A stretch of 64,000 nucleotides of DNA from Nemophila menziesii (Eukaryota > Streptophyta > Magnoliopsida > Boraginales > Hydrophyllaceae), in contig JARWIR010000002.1 in the NCBI GenBank assembly GCA_029959085.1, positions 64,348,154 to 64,412,153 on the forward strand, in the 5' to 3' direction. Shown here piece after piece: positions 1-10,096 of the stretch. A program made the position numbers and the translations under genes. The notes beneath the pieces are model-generated. The model had not been told where the DNA came from and did no database searches. It worked only from the letters and a program-made list of their open reading frames with translations. Each line of letters opens with the position of its first letter. Position 1 is the first letter of the stretch.

Positions 1-1350
1 CAACTAATTTCAAACCTCACGTTCTACACACCGATTAACTCTCCCTAAGATCCAACTTGACACTTCTTACACATTTCTTATTAATATTCTCTATCTTTTA
101 CTTCTTGGTTTCATGCATGCATACTAAACATATTTGTGACACCATTCAAAAACATACTACCTACTATCATTGACCTAATTAAAACATGCTCAATAGGTAT
201 ATTCACCATATTTAAATATTATGCAAACACGAAAAGGATGACGATGACAACGAATCCCCACCCCCAACTCAAAAGTGAACTGTGTCCTCATGACTAAAAA
301 AGACTCAAAAAGCGATAAAATTTAAACTAAACTAAACTAATTCATATAATAAATTAAGGAGAAGGATTAGAAGGTGGTACCTTGCCATAAAGTCTCTTTT
401 TCCATTCATAAGGAGAATCGTTTTATATATCCAATGTATATGCGATCTTGTCAATATTATAGTCCATCCTCGGAATATACATCCAGCAGCAGTTATATTT
501 GATTTATAGTCTTTCGATCTTGTTCATTAATGTTACTGCCCACTCTGGTGGTGTAGATACGCCTTCTGATTTGTCATTAAGATTTGAAGATGGACCTTGA
601 TCTTGTATTGGTGTCTTTGCTTTAGGCTTGACTGATACCCTCTTCCTCTTGTTATTTATTTATAGTGGTTGTGTTGTTACCTCGAGCTTTGGCTTTTTTG
701 GACTTGGCTCATCAAGATCGATGGATTTCTCTTTTGTAGCTCCAGGAAAATTATTTTTCTTCCCTAAGATGTAACACTTACTCTTTTAATCCTATCATCC
801 ATTCTGTTAGTCATCTTTGTTTAACCTACAAATCAAGATGTACAAAATATAGAATAAAGTTATGAAATATTGGTGTGGCTTGAGTTTGTTGCTTGGATGA
901 AGGATTGCCAATAATAGAGGAAGGTACAACTTAATTGTGGTGGAAGAAATCTTGAAAACTTGATGATATTTGGTGTTTTGTGGTGTGGATTTGATGAAGA
1001 TTATGTGTTTATGGAGGATGGAGGAAATATTTGATGGTGTTGTTGTGTTTGTTTGAAGGTTTAATCAAGCTTAAAGGTGTATTTATAGGGTTTGGGTCTG
1101 AAAATTTCGTGTTAGGAAGGTTGGAAGAGGTTAGGATTAGGTCTTGTATGGTAGGAATCCAAAAAGTAATCAATTTCCCTCTTCAATCCGCCTTCCTGCG
1201 GTGTACAACGGCTTTCATGCGGTGTTTCGCAGGTGACGTCATCTTCCCTGTCACGGTTCTTGCGCTGTTGACGACACTGTGTGGCCACATGGCTTCTCGG
1301 CATTGGACCAAATTTACAAATTGTTGGGACGGTTTTTCTTCTGGTGCGGT
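1..1350 (-). mobile_element. Athila-like element, 3' internal region (Y type, partial)
   Basis: This is the left part of a minus-strand Ty3 (Athila/Tat-like) element that continues outside the window. Positions 1-240 match 44398-44640 and positions 241-1340 match 39000-40190 almost in step, so the same 3' non-coding region, post-pol ORF and palindrome-rich spacer are present in the same order. A PPT-like motif (ACCCCCAACTC, 260-270) stands beside the degraded stem-loop that follows the post-pol ORF in the sister elements. Positions 1198-1340 hold decayed copies of the GCGGTGCACCGC palindrome family. The region is interrupted at 1351 by an LTR of similar type. It is clearly decayed. Confidence 0.8.
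353..814 (-). pseudogene. post-pol ORF remnant of Athila-like element
   Basis: This is a decayed homologue of the intact minus-strand ORF at 39108-39560. The start corresponds to ATG-ACT-AAC-AG at 814 (sister proteins begin MTNRT) and the end to the TAA near 353. It lies after pol and before the PPT, as in Athila-type elements. Reading frames are broken throughout. Its role in the family is unknown; in element D the same ORF carries a longer region resembling the Pfam 'putative plant transposon protein' domain. Confidence 0.6.
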
Positions 1351-2916
1351 TAGTGGGTCCTGGGGTGTTATAAAATAATGCGAATAAAATAGAGGAACCA
1401 CAATACCGCAAGTGCACGATTGTCCAAGTAATACTCTGACAAATCGGGTTTCATTCGCAGGGACAGATAGTTACAACTCTAGTATTAATCAAATTGTAGG
1501 AATAATTTCTTAATGGAAAAATAAATGATATGATTTTTGTTTTGGTTATCTAACAGTAAAGATGCAATTAAAATAAATACTAAATTAATTTAACTGAAAG
1601 GAAAATAAAGCAAGTAATGAGCTAGACGCAAAAAGAGAAGGAGTACTTGAGTCTCGCAAAGGTTTCACCTAACCTATCTTATTAATGCTTCTGTTTAAAG
1701 GCTAAATTGATATTATTATTCTAGTTGGGACTCTAGTCTCTCCTAACCCCCGTTAGGGTGGACGTAGGAGCTATCCTACGGTCCCATAAACCCCGTCAGG
1801 GCGATTATATCTACTTTCGAACGGTTTTAGTCTCTTACCTCATTGGATGCATAGTTAGACAAGCCCGCCAGGTTCATTGACGGATATTCGCGTCTATTAT
1901 CTATGTCTGTCATTGAACCCCCCGTCAAGGTGATCACTTTGCCACTTAAGTGAATAGTCTAATTACTAAGCCCTAAGTTTGATTCATGACTTCAATATTA
2001 GTAAATGAAATTAAGATAATATCCATCACAAAATACCTAATTTAATTTAAATAATTTGATCCCAAATTCATAAACAAGAATTAAATAGAATTGGGTTCAA
2101 CCCATGTAGCGATTCTCAAGTATAAAAAAAATTAGTTCATAACGGAATTAAGAAATAAAATAAAAGATGTTCATATTCAATTGCAGAAATAAATGAAGGA
2201 GCCTAATTAGGGCGTTGGTTTGGCTGTTGATGGAAGAAAGGAATCCTTCCAACTCTAGCTTCTACTTCTGCCTTCTGTTTTGACTATCTCTTCAAGCGTA
2301 TGAAATATTTTGATAAGTGGTAATGATAAAAGGATTCTAAAGTGCTATTTATAATAGAAGGAAGGAGTGGGATTATTACTTAATGAATATAATTAAAATA
2401 ATAAAAAGCCCAAGTCAATTCTTCTAATTTCCGTAACTGGTGTGCAGCCCTTAGTGAAACGGCTGTAAATTTTGCAAATCAACTCCAAATCGACTCATTC
2501 CAGTTGCTAAATCTTCCTAATTCAATAAGTAAAAATCATTATTTCACGACCCAAAGGCTGAATCGGTGTCTAAGTGGCTCGAAATCAACAATTAGTAACA
2601 GCCTTCCAGATTTGCAGCTTTCCTAGTAAACTCTTCGGGATATCTTTTCTCGCTTTTGACTTCTCCGCTCGATCTAAGACTTTAATTCTCGATTCTTATC
2701 CTTGTCTTGGTGCTCCCTATCATCCATGGACCTAATAACTTTTCACTAAAAACAAACAAATTAACGTACAAAAGCTCTAAAAATGAAATATTATAAATTC
2801 AAGGAGAGAAAATGAAATATAACGAAATAAGCCCAAAAGTCTATCATATAAGTCAAATATTCACCTAAAATGATGTCTCCTAAGGGGATGTAATTAGAAC
2901 AAAAAAGGAGACATCA
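1351..2916 (-). repeat. LTR, Y type (element H)
   Basis: This is a full-length LTR of about 1566 bp in minus orientation. The right end reads GGAGACATCA, which is the LTR 5' tip (TGATGTCTCC on the minus strand). The left end matches the TGGTGGGTCC terminus of element C but has TA instead of TG. Internal blocks match the C LTR (35859-37632), including 'gagtctcgcaaagg' and 'ttgagtct'. A polypurine tract (complement of ACCCCAAACTC, 2919-2929) follows, so this is the 3' LTR of an element whose interior lies to the right. It sits inside the 3' region of a related element (1-1350), so the insertion is nested. Confidence 0.85.
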
Positions 2917-3112
2917 AGACCCCAAACTCAAACCTTTGTCGTCCTGACAAAGTAAAAATAAAAACAAAGGTTTAAGGTGAACGCAGAAGGCAGAATCTAA
3001 TAAGTACTACCCAAAGCACAACTTAAAAAAAATCTCACATAATATGACTTAGGAATTAATATGCACATACACCTCTCATGCAAAAATAAAACATAAATAA
3101 CATCAGTATGGC
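2917..3112 (-). mobile_element. 3' end of internal region, element H (truncated)
   Basis: This is the PPT and first 200 bp of 3' untranslated region of a Y-type element. It aligns with 37633-37830 of element C (same words: 'ggtgaacgcagaagg', 'taggaattaatat', 'tatcatgcaaaa'). Similarity stops near 3105-3112, where exon sequence of a CSN1 pseudogene begins. The rest of the element is missing. Confidence 0.75.
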
Positions 3113-3926
3113 AGTTTCAGCACCATGTTCCATTTCAGCACCATGTTCGAGTACCTTCTCAAATGTGAGCTTCCTCTGATCTTCACGATGGGCAATTACT
3201 ATCTTCTTTTGAGAGTCAATCTGGGCCTGTAGCAAAACCAAAATGAATATATATTAATTAGATCGAGGCACCAATGATTATGCCACTAAGGGGACCCACA
3301 CTTTACTTGTAATCTGTTTCTTACAATCAATGCTGCAAGTTCTTCCTCTAGTCCTGCAACACATGTCCTAAAAGCACTCGCCATTAGTTGCAGATCTATC
3401 GTAGCATAAGGGAGTGTGTTCTGAAGAAGAGCTTTTTTCCGGATTTCAAGGTACAGTCTCTCAACGTGGACGTGCAAATGGAAGTCAAAGCTTTATATTT
3501 CCTCTAAGATTCTCTAAATAATCTAGACATGAGGCGTAAAGGCTGGACACCACACGTTAATGCATCACTCTCTTATGGTAACATCTTCAACACTACAAAA
3601 TGGATAGTAATAACATATAGATAGGGTTATAAGAGGTTACATTTTATAGAAATCATTAATAGGTTCTCTTATTTCGGGAATCAAGTTTAGAAAATTCTTG
3701 AATTTTAAATTGTCCAGCACTTGTTCTGCAATCACACGCATAATCCACTAAGAAAAAAGGTGATGAAATTGTACACAATTGAAAAAAAAAAAAAGAGATG
3801 AATGTAGTTACCTTTAGTTCCGTTTGGTTAAAGATTGCAAGTGCACAAAGATTAGCATATGTTGCAACATCTTGTGGAGATTACTTCTGGATAGTGGTTC
3901 CCTAACTCTGAATCAACCTCCATGAA
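3113..3926 (-). pseudogene. CSN1: COP9 signalosome subunit 1 (CSN1/FUS6-like) pseudogene, 3' exons
   Basis: Four exon-like blocks on the minus strand encode the C-terminal (PCI/winged-helix) part of CSN1, a core subunit of the COP9 signalosome that removes NEDD8/RUB from cullins. In transcript order: 3926-3812 (FMEVDSELGNHYPE, then ATYANLCALAIFNQTELK), 3747-3641 (EQVLDNLKFKNFLNLIPEI), 3542-3307 (SLYASCLDYLENL, KKALLQNTLPYATIDL, AGLEEELAALI) and 3226-3113 (AQIDSQKKIVIAHREDQRK, LTFEKVLEHG). Introns remain with GT/AG borders, so this is not a retrocopy. It is broken: a one-base deletion inside exon 1 (between EVIS and ATYAN), a one-base insertion in exon 3 before HLHVHVERL, a small internal duplication in the last exon (GAEMEHGAE), loss of the C-terminal tail at the retrotransposon junction, and no upstream exons. 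Identity rests on recalled family sequence; no search was run. Confidence 0.8.
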
Positions 3927-4117
3927 CTGCAAACAATCAAAAGAGTTAATTAAATTTAATAACCTAAATATTATAAGTTCAGATTTTTTAATAAGTTGTA
4001 TATATAATAAGAAAATATAAAGAAAAAATAGGTGGGTGATATTAAAATAATAAACTACACATGACTAATAATATAAGAAAGTAGACAATCTTATAAATAA
4101 ATAATAATGAGATTAAA

Positions 4118-4121
<4 letters not shown>

Positions 4122-4192
<71 letters not shown>
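4122..4192. repeat. (TA)n microsatellite
   Basis: This is an uninterrupted TA dinucleotide run of about 70 bp, immediately 5' of a LINE insertion. Confidence 0.95.
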
Positions 4193-4194
<2 letters not shown>

Positions 4195-4200
4195 ACTATT

Positions 4201-4491
4201 AATATAAAAATGAAGGTATCTCTAAAGGCACAGGTCTTCGATGGCAGATTTACCCTTCTATTGCCGAAATGAAAAGCTGGCTTTCGAAGTTCCCTTCCTG
4301 GAAGGTTAACTTCGTTAATAGGAAATTTAATAGCGTTACGGATCTTACAGCTAAGAGTGCTAGGCGCGGTATCGATAATTCTGCTTGGAAGAATGGCTCT
4401 TTAAGCGAATTTTATATTTTTCTTAAATCCTTGTATAAACGTTTTTAATTTATTTTCTCTTTGACAAAAAAAAATATAAAAATAAAGATAT
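4201..4491 (+). mobile_element. 5'-truncated LINE (non-LTR retrotransposon) tail with TSD
   Basis: This is a short LINE insertion. The coding remnant is 4215-4448 and ends in TAA. It encodes the C-terminal part of the RNase H-like domain found at the end of plant LINE ORF2: GLRWQIYPSIAEMKSWLSKF, FPSWKVNFVNRKFN, LTAKSARRGID. It aligns with the LINE copy at 31642-32341 (SWQIRPMINEILGWMGRF, FPNWKVFHIRRDLNQIADL, AGKATRRGVD). Both copies end with 'tttgac' plus an A run. Flanking direct repeats AATATAAAAATGAAGGTAT (4201-4219) and AATATAAAAATAAAGATAT (4473-4491) match at 17 of 19 positions and are the target-site duplication. The reading frame of the fragment is unbroken. Confidence 0.8.
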
Positions 4492-4540
4492 AGCGTAACT
4501 AACTCCAAAAAAAAATATTTACGCCACTATCTATGTTGTA

Positions 4541-4965
4541 GAACTCGACGCTTAGGTGTCAACTCCCCTCTCAGATGCCTACCACTAGTAAAAATGTTGG
4601 GAATTTTTTCTAGCACCTTAGTCACAGTGAGGCGCCTAACCCATCTGGGCAGCGATCAATGGAAGATAATGGCTGCCTAGACACGCCTATTAATGGAAAA
4701 AAGATGGTCGCCTAGACCCTTTTTAAAATTTTCTTATTCTATAGAGTTCTTGAATTGATCTTTAGTATTTTATATCTACCAAAGTGTTGTTAGATGAAAT
4801 TTATAACTTAAATAATTAAAATTGTTATAATTACCACGTATATATTACTAAATATACATAATTACTCAACGGGATCCAAGACCGCGTAATCCCGCCTAGG
4901 CCCCATATAATCCCTCCTAGGCGCTAGGCCCTAGTCGTCCGCCTAGGCTGCGGAACCAAGATCTA
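4541..4965. repeat. CGCCTAGG-rich interspersed repeat, unclassified
   Basis: This stretch is GC-richer than its AT-rich surroundings and full of overlapping short palindromes built on GCCTAGGC (for example 'cgcctagg', 'ctaggcgctaggcc', 'gcctaggctgcgg' at 4890-4955, and 'ggcgcctaaccc', 'gtcgcctagacc' at 4640-4720). It looks like a dispersed plant repeat, but I cannot assign a superfamily and see no clear terminal repeats. Confidence 0.4.
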
Positions 4966-6641
4966 CATCATAGGTCACCATAACACATTATTCTAAATTT
5001 TTACCCCATTTATTAAAAAGTGTGTATAAAATTTACTATATTATATCTCATTTTATACTATATACTAGTATAGATTATCTTTTTAATTGATTTTGTTGTA
5101 TTATATAGAAATGACATGATCAACAATCTTTTTCTTTAAATGAATCAAAAATCTTCACATACATGACCTGTAAAATATTTAGAGATGTTAAATGGTTTCA
5201 TTGGATAATATGTTTTACATTAAAACATTTGAAATATATGCTCGTGATCATGTGTGAATCCAAGAGAGAGATATGGGCGATGCAATCCCCATTGACACAG
5301 GGTGCAGTCCAAATTTGTCTGAATATTAACAGATTTGTTGTATAAACATAATAAAGACAAAATCCCCCATCAAAATATAATTTTTAAAATTAAAAACATA
5401 ATAATTACTTTTTTAAGGTATTTCCAATCGATTGTACATGAATAAATAGTTGAAATAAAATATAAAACATAATAATAATTTAGGATAAACTTATATATAT
5501 ATATATTTATATATGAGAATATAGTAAATTAAAAAAATTATTTTGATATTTTACATTAGAAATGGATATATTATAAAGTTAAACCCTAATATTTGCCTGA
5601 AAGAGGGTTTATTAATATTAGGAAGCTTTACAGATTCTCCTAAATAATATGTAAATTACAGATGGAAAAGAATTGTATTGATCCAAAATATAGGAAATTC
5701 AAAATTTAAAGATTTTAGATGTCTTTTGACATAAAAAAAACAAAAGTGCGAAGAAAAAAAATTACACAAAAACAATACATATATATTAGACAAATCAACA
5801 AATTAAATCAATTTAAACTATCATAAAGATCGGTGCTTACCTTGGTCTTTCAAATAAATTAAATACATGATTAGATAAATTGGTCTAGCCTAATCTCTTA
5901 CGATAAATTTATGAAAGAAACAAAATCTTAAAGTATGGGAAATTTTGTTGACCGAAGGTGGTGGTGGGTTTGGCGTGTTTAATCGATGAATTTTAAGGTG
6001 GTCTTTGTGGAAAACTCTCCAAAATAGTTATTTTGGTGATGAATGTAGATAATAATTGGTGTTGAGTAAAAAATTAGGTATGGTACAAAAAGGGTGAAAT
6101 TAGATGGGAACGGCGGCCGGTGAATTATATTTATATCAGTTGTTACAATTTTTAGTTGAAAATGTATTTTATATTATATTTAATTATGTATTAATATGTT
6201 GGTAGTTTTATTTTATATAAATGTATCTGACCCTAATTTTTATATAAAGTGACAAAAAATCCTTTTATATTTGAAATAAACCCTTTAATACTTTATCTTC
6301 CATAATTGAACAAATTTAGTCATTTTTTCATTTTATGCTAGTTTGACTATTAGTCAAGACACATTGGCTATCATATAGGTTTTTGTCCAAACACACAAGG
6401 TTAACAAATTTGTTTGACCTTTAATTTATTTTTAATATATACCTTTCCATTTTTTTCTTTTATTCTTTTCATTATGTTCTTCCTTTGATATGGCAATAAT
6501 TCGAATCCTCCACGTATGGTGTAAAGATGAAACCACATTAGTCGGATAAAACTTTTTCAATGCATGTTAGGAACTAAATATTTAACATGTGAAAGTAGAG
6601 AACTGTGATGAGACAAAAGAGGAAGGGAGATATAATGTTAC
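4966..6641. other. AT-rich intergenic DNA, no gene seen
   Basis: No coding region, RNA gene or bounded repeat could be supported here. The ORFs present are short and of AT-rich, low-complexity composition. A short (TA)n run lies near 5500. Positions 3927-4121, between the CSN1 pseudogene and the TA tract, are likewise featureless. Confidence 0.5.
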
Positions 6642-8197
6642 TGGTGGAGTCCAGGGTGTGATAAAATAAGATATATAAAGAACACATACCTTGGAAAGAA
6701 CGACGAGAAACTTTCTACAAGTGCACAGATTATTCGCAAGTAATAGTTATATAAGTAAAAGTTCATTCTCAGGAACTTAGCCTGTTAGCTCAAACTCGTG
6801 TTTAGATATAAGCGTAGATGAGATTATTTGATTATACTAAGACAAAAATAAAAAGAATATTTGTTTGGTTTTATAAATAAGAATTAAATGCAAGAAACTA
6901 ACATTAAACTAATGAATTCAATAAATAACTAAGAAGAATGAAGATGAGATATAGTTTAGATATACGAGTATGCACCTATCTTACTAAGAAGATATTCTAA
7001 TTATAAGGGTGAATCGAGCATATATAAGTAGTCGGGATTCTATAATCCTCCTAAATTTGTTAGGGGGAAACCTCAACACAACCAGGGGACTTGGGTAAGG
7101 GGACCCTGCGCAATGATCGGTGGTGAAATTCTAACCATAATGACTATCTAGTTAGGCATACCAGCCAGGCTCAATACTACACACTAAACAATTTATGTGT
7201 TTTAACCAACTGGAACCTACGTCACTAAGCACAATCCTAAACTTGGCCAGATCTAAGGCTAGAATAGATAGAAAACACATAATATAGGTATATAAAATAA
7301 AATTAACTCAATTAAATTTAATCCCAAATTATAACAGAATAAAAAAATAGAATTCAAGTATTATACATATTTCAAACCCAAGCTATGGAAAAATTAATTC
7401 ATAATAAAAGAAATAAAAATAAGAAATGAAATATTAAAAACAAAGTTAAGCTAAGAATGTAATACAGGTTATCCTAATGGTAGCAGTGAAGGATGGAGAA
7501 GACGTAATGTAGTGCTCGCTTCTATTGCTTCCTCCTGCAGGCGAACTTGATCTCTCTCTGATGAATTTTTGAATAAAATTGAGGATTGAGGCAGAGACAT
7601 GTTTATAATCTCATATATATATATGTATGTGTGTGTGTGTGTATAGGTGTTGAGACAAAATTAGGGTTATGGGCTAGGTTAAGTGACTAGATCCAACCCA
7701 AACACGTATTCCTTAAAAAGTGGTCTGGTTTGTCCATATCAGTTCTAACTTTTGCAACTTTTTCGTTACAACTCCAAATCACGAACCGTCATTAGCCACA
7801 CGTTCTTAGTCCAGAGTCTTATTTGGATATAAAAGGACTCTTTTAAATCATTATAATCTCATGCATAATCACAAACAATTCACTATCTAAAATTGACCGA
7901 CAACTCTTACACTTTCTAACAACAACTTCTTTGTCCTTTAACTGTTGCTTTTTTCTTTGATCTTCTTTCCTGGACTACTTATCCATCCTTTGGTATCAAA
8001 TATCATCCATGTACCTAAGAGTTTCATACTTAACACACAAATTACACCTAAATGCTCTAAAAGTAACAAATTCTCGAAAACAAGTCAAGCTACGAGAATA
8101 AATCAAATAAAAGGGAAAAATCTCCCATTTAAGCACATAATGCACCTAAAATGATGTCCCGTAACTAGATTATTCTATCACAAATATAGAGACGTCA
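6642..8197 (-). repeat. solo LTR, X type
   Basis: This is a complete LTR of 1556 bp, close to the 1552 bp of the E element LTR. The left end is TGGTGGAGTCCAGGG and the right end is ...GAGACGTCA, so it is in minus orientation. It contains the usual X-type landmarks ('tgataaaata', 'caagtgcacagat', 'gactatctagttaggca', 'gcacctatctta'). It is flanked by GTTAC (6637-6641) and ATTAC (8198-8202), a 5-bp target duplication with one change. Neither side carries a PBS or PPT, so this is a solo LTR left by LTR-LTR recombination. Confidence 0.85.
7609..7643. repeat. AT/GT microsatellite within solo LTR
   Basis: Consecutive (AT)n and (GT)n runs interrupt the solo LTR body. Confidence 0.8.
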
Positions 8198-8409
8198 ATT
8201 ACCATGCCTAAAACCATTCGGTGATGTGATCGTGCTTAAACCTTTCTGGGAATTTTCTAAGAACTAATAAAAAATCACTACTCTGTGAATTCTCTAAAAA
8301 CTCGTCAAAAATCACTTCTTAGTGAATTCTCTTAGTATTACGCAAAAACCAATAAATATTAATATAAAATGAGTGTACACAAAATCACTAAGTATTAACA
8401 TAAAATTAT

Positions 8410-8537
8410 GAGTAATGCTGGATATCACCCAAAATCGCATCGCCTTTTTATCACCCTTTATGTTGACCAATCATAAAAGAGAGAGAAAATGATAAATCAA
8501 GAAAGAGAAATCATATGATTGGTATCTAGCATTACTC
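8410..8537. mobile_element. MITE with 9-bp target duplication (Mutator-like)
   Basis: This is a 128-bp element with terminal inverted repeats GAGTAATGCTGGATA (8410-8424) and TATCTAGCATTACTC (8523-8537), matching at 14 of 15 positions. It is flanked by TAAAATTAT (8401-8409) and TTAAATTAT (8538-8546), matching at 8 of 9. A 9-bp duplication is characteristic of Mutator-like elements. There is no coding capacity. Confidence 0.75.
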
Positions 8538-8589
8538 TTAAATTATTGAGTATTAATGCAAATCGATGAGTATTGCTGCGTATAACTAG

Positions 8590-9117
8590 TCGCTCCTAGA
8601 ATGTAATATAAATCAACATCAAAGAAGAGAAGCAACAAACCGCAAGTGTACGAGACTTTCCAAGTAATTGATTAATAATACGGGATTTCCGTCTTAATAG
8701 GGATTACGAGATTATGATTGAGTGTTTAAGTGAATAGTAGAACTAATTACAATAAGAAATAAAATAGATGATTGTTTTGTTTTTTATTTAATAACTACTA
8801 AAGTAAGAATATTGAGTAAGTAGAACTAAATTAAACTAAGAAAGATTACTTAATATGAGATGTCTACTTGAGTCTCACTAGGGAATCACCAAAGTTAACA
8901 ATTTAAAGTATCGTTTAAGGGTAAAGTCGGTATTCGATATTAGTCGGAACTCTTATATCTTCCTAACTCCCGTCATGATAGATTTAGGAAGCAATTCTAT
9001 GGTATTAGTGACCTCGTCAGAGTGACACTAAAAGTACTGAGAGTATAATTTTATAGTCTCTCTTCGCCCCGAGCTTTTCGAACTGTCGATCAAGTCCCTG
9101 GCAATATACACAAGTTA
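8590..9117 (-). repeat. LTR fragment, Athila-like
   Basis: This is part of a minus-orientation LTR related to the Y type. It shows 'aaccgcaagtgtacg', 'cttgagtctcactaggg' and 'ctaactcccgtca'. It is cut at about 9117 by the SINE. No internal region is attached. Confidence 0.65.
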
Positions 9118-9495
9118 ACCATTAGGATTAGCTCAATGGCCAGGATGCCTGTCTCTCATCTAGGAGATACAGGGTTCGAATCCCCTCAGCCTTGTTATTT
9201 CTTGAGCCCTTAAAGGGGGTAAAGCAAGAGGTGCAAGGTTCGAGTCCCCTCCCTGAACATGGGTAACCTGATTAAATGGGAATATGCATGAGGAGGCGTG
9301 TATATTTCCTATAGGAATAGTCTTGAGCCCTTAAAGGGGGTAAGCAAGAGGTGCAAGGTTCGAGTCCCCTCCCTGAACATGGGTAACCTGATTAAATGGG
9401 AATATGCATGAGGAGGCGTGTATATTTCCTATAGGAATAATCGTGGTGCGCGTAAGCTGGCCCGGACACCCATACATTAAAAAAAAAAAAAAATT
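9118..9495 (+). mobile_element. composite tRNA-derived SINE
   Basis: A tRNA-like head contains an A box (TAGCTCAATGG, 9128-9138) and a B box (GGTTCGAATCC, 9173-9183), the pol III internal promoter. After it come two tandem copies of a 120/121-bp segment (9201-9321 and 9322-9441), each with its own B-box-like GGTTCGAGTCC (9238-9248 and 9358-9368) but no A box. The end is a tail region (GTAAGCTGGCCCGGACACC) shared with plant SINEs and a poly(A) run (9480-9493). I see no clear target-site duplication. The arrangement looks like a SINE body with an internal duplication, or a dimer/trimer formed by nested insertion. Confidence 0.75.
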
Positions 9496-9770
9496 CTTGG
9501 CGGTCATTTTAAGCCTTTTACCTACACATTCTTTGATTTTTTCTTCTTTTACGTGCTATATAATATCAAGGTTAATAAAGAATTAAGAGTAGATCAAGCC
9601 TGTGCTAAAATAAGCAAGGTAACCTGACAACTGTTTAAAAAATAAAAATCTGAAGTGTTCGTGAATCTTAAAAAACTGAAATATAATAACATTGGAGAAT
9701 ATTCAGTTTTGATGACCAATAGAGACCTGTTCAAGTGCATCTTTCTGGTGTACTCATAGAGACAAGCGTG

Positions 9771-9793
9771 TGACGCTTAGATACTAAACCAAG
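9771..9793 (+). promoter_or_regulatory. possible nitrate-responsive element (NRE-like)
   Basis: TGACGCTT (9771-9778) followed after 12 bp by AAG (9791-9793) resembles the pseudo-palindromic NRE bound by NIN-like proteins (TGACCCTT-N10-AAG). Spacing is 12 instead of 10, and one base of the left half differs. It lies about 320 bp upstream of the NRT2 ATG. This is inference from position and a weak match. Confidence 0.3.
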
Positions 9794-9980
9794 TAAACAT
9801 GAGACAATCAGGGATTTTGGAAGAGACGTAATCAATGTGAGCTGGAGATATTATTAAATTATATTCATTTGCTCAAATAAATTCATCTTGAAGTAATCCT
9901 TGTTTGTTGCTAAGTCTTGAAATCTCCCATTGGCATGGTATTTATTTTAAGACATGAAGAAGTGTCAACTCTAAAAACAC

Positions 9981-9988
9981 TATAAATA
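9981..9988 (+). promoter_or_regulatory. TATA box of NRT2 gene
   Basis: TATAAATA lies 109-116 bp upstream of the NRT2 start codon, in the run 'aacactataaatagt'. A start site about 30 bp downstream would give a 5' leader of roughly 85 bases. No other TATA sequence is as well placed. Confidence 0.65.
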
Positions 9989-10096
9989 GTTTAATCAAGA
10001 TCACACAAAATATATACCTTCTCTAGCCTTGAGAAGGGAAAAACAAAGAATCTGACCATAGTCAAAGCTTGTTTCAGGTGAAAGCAAAAAACAAAA

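Noticed and set aside
9120..9190. A functional tRNA gene
   Set aside because: A and B boxes are present but the acceptor and anticodon arms do not fold into a full cloverleaf, and the sequence continues into a SINE body with poly(A).
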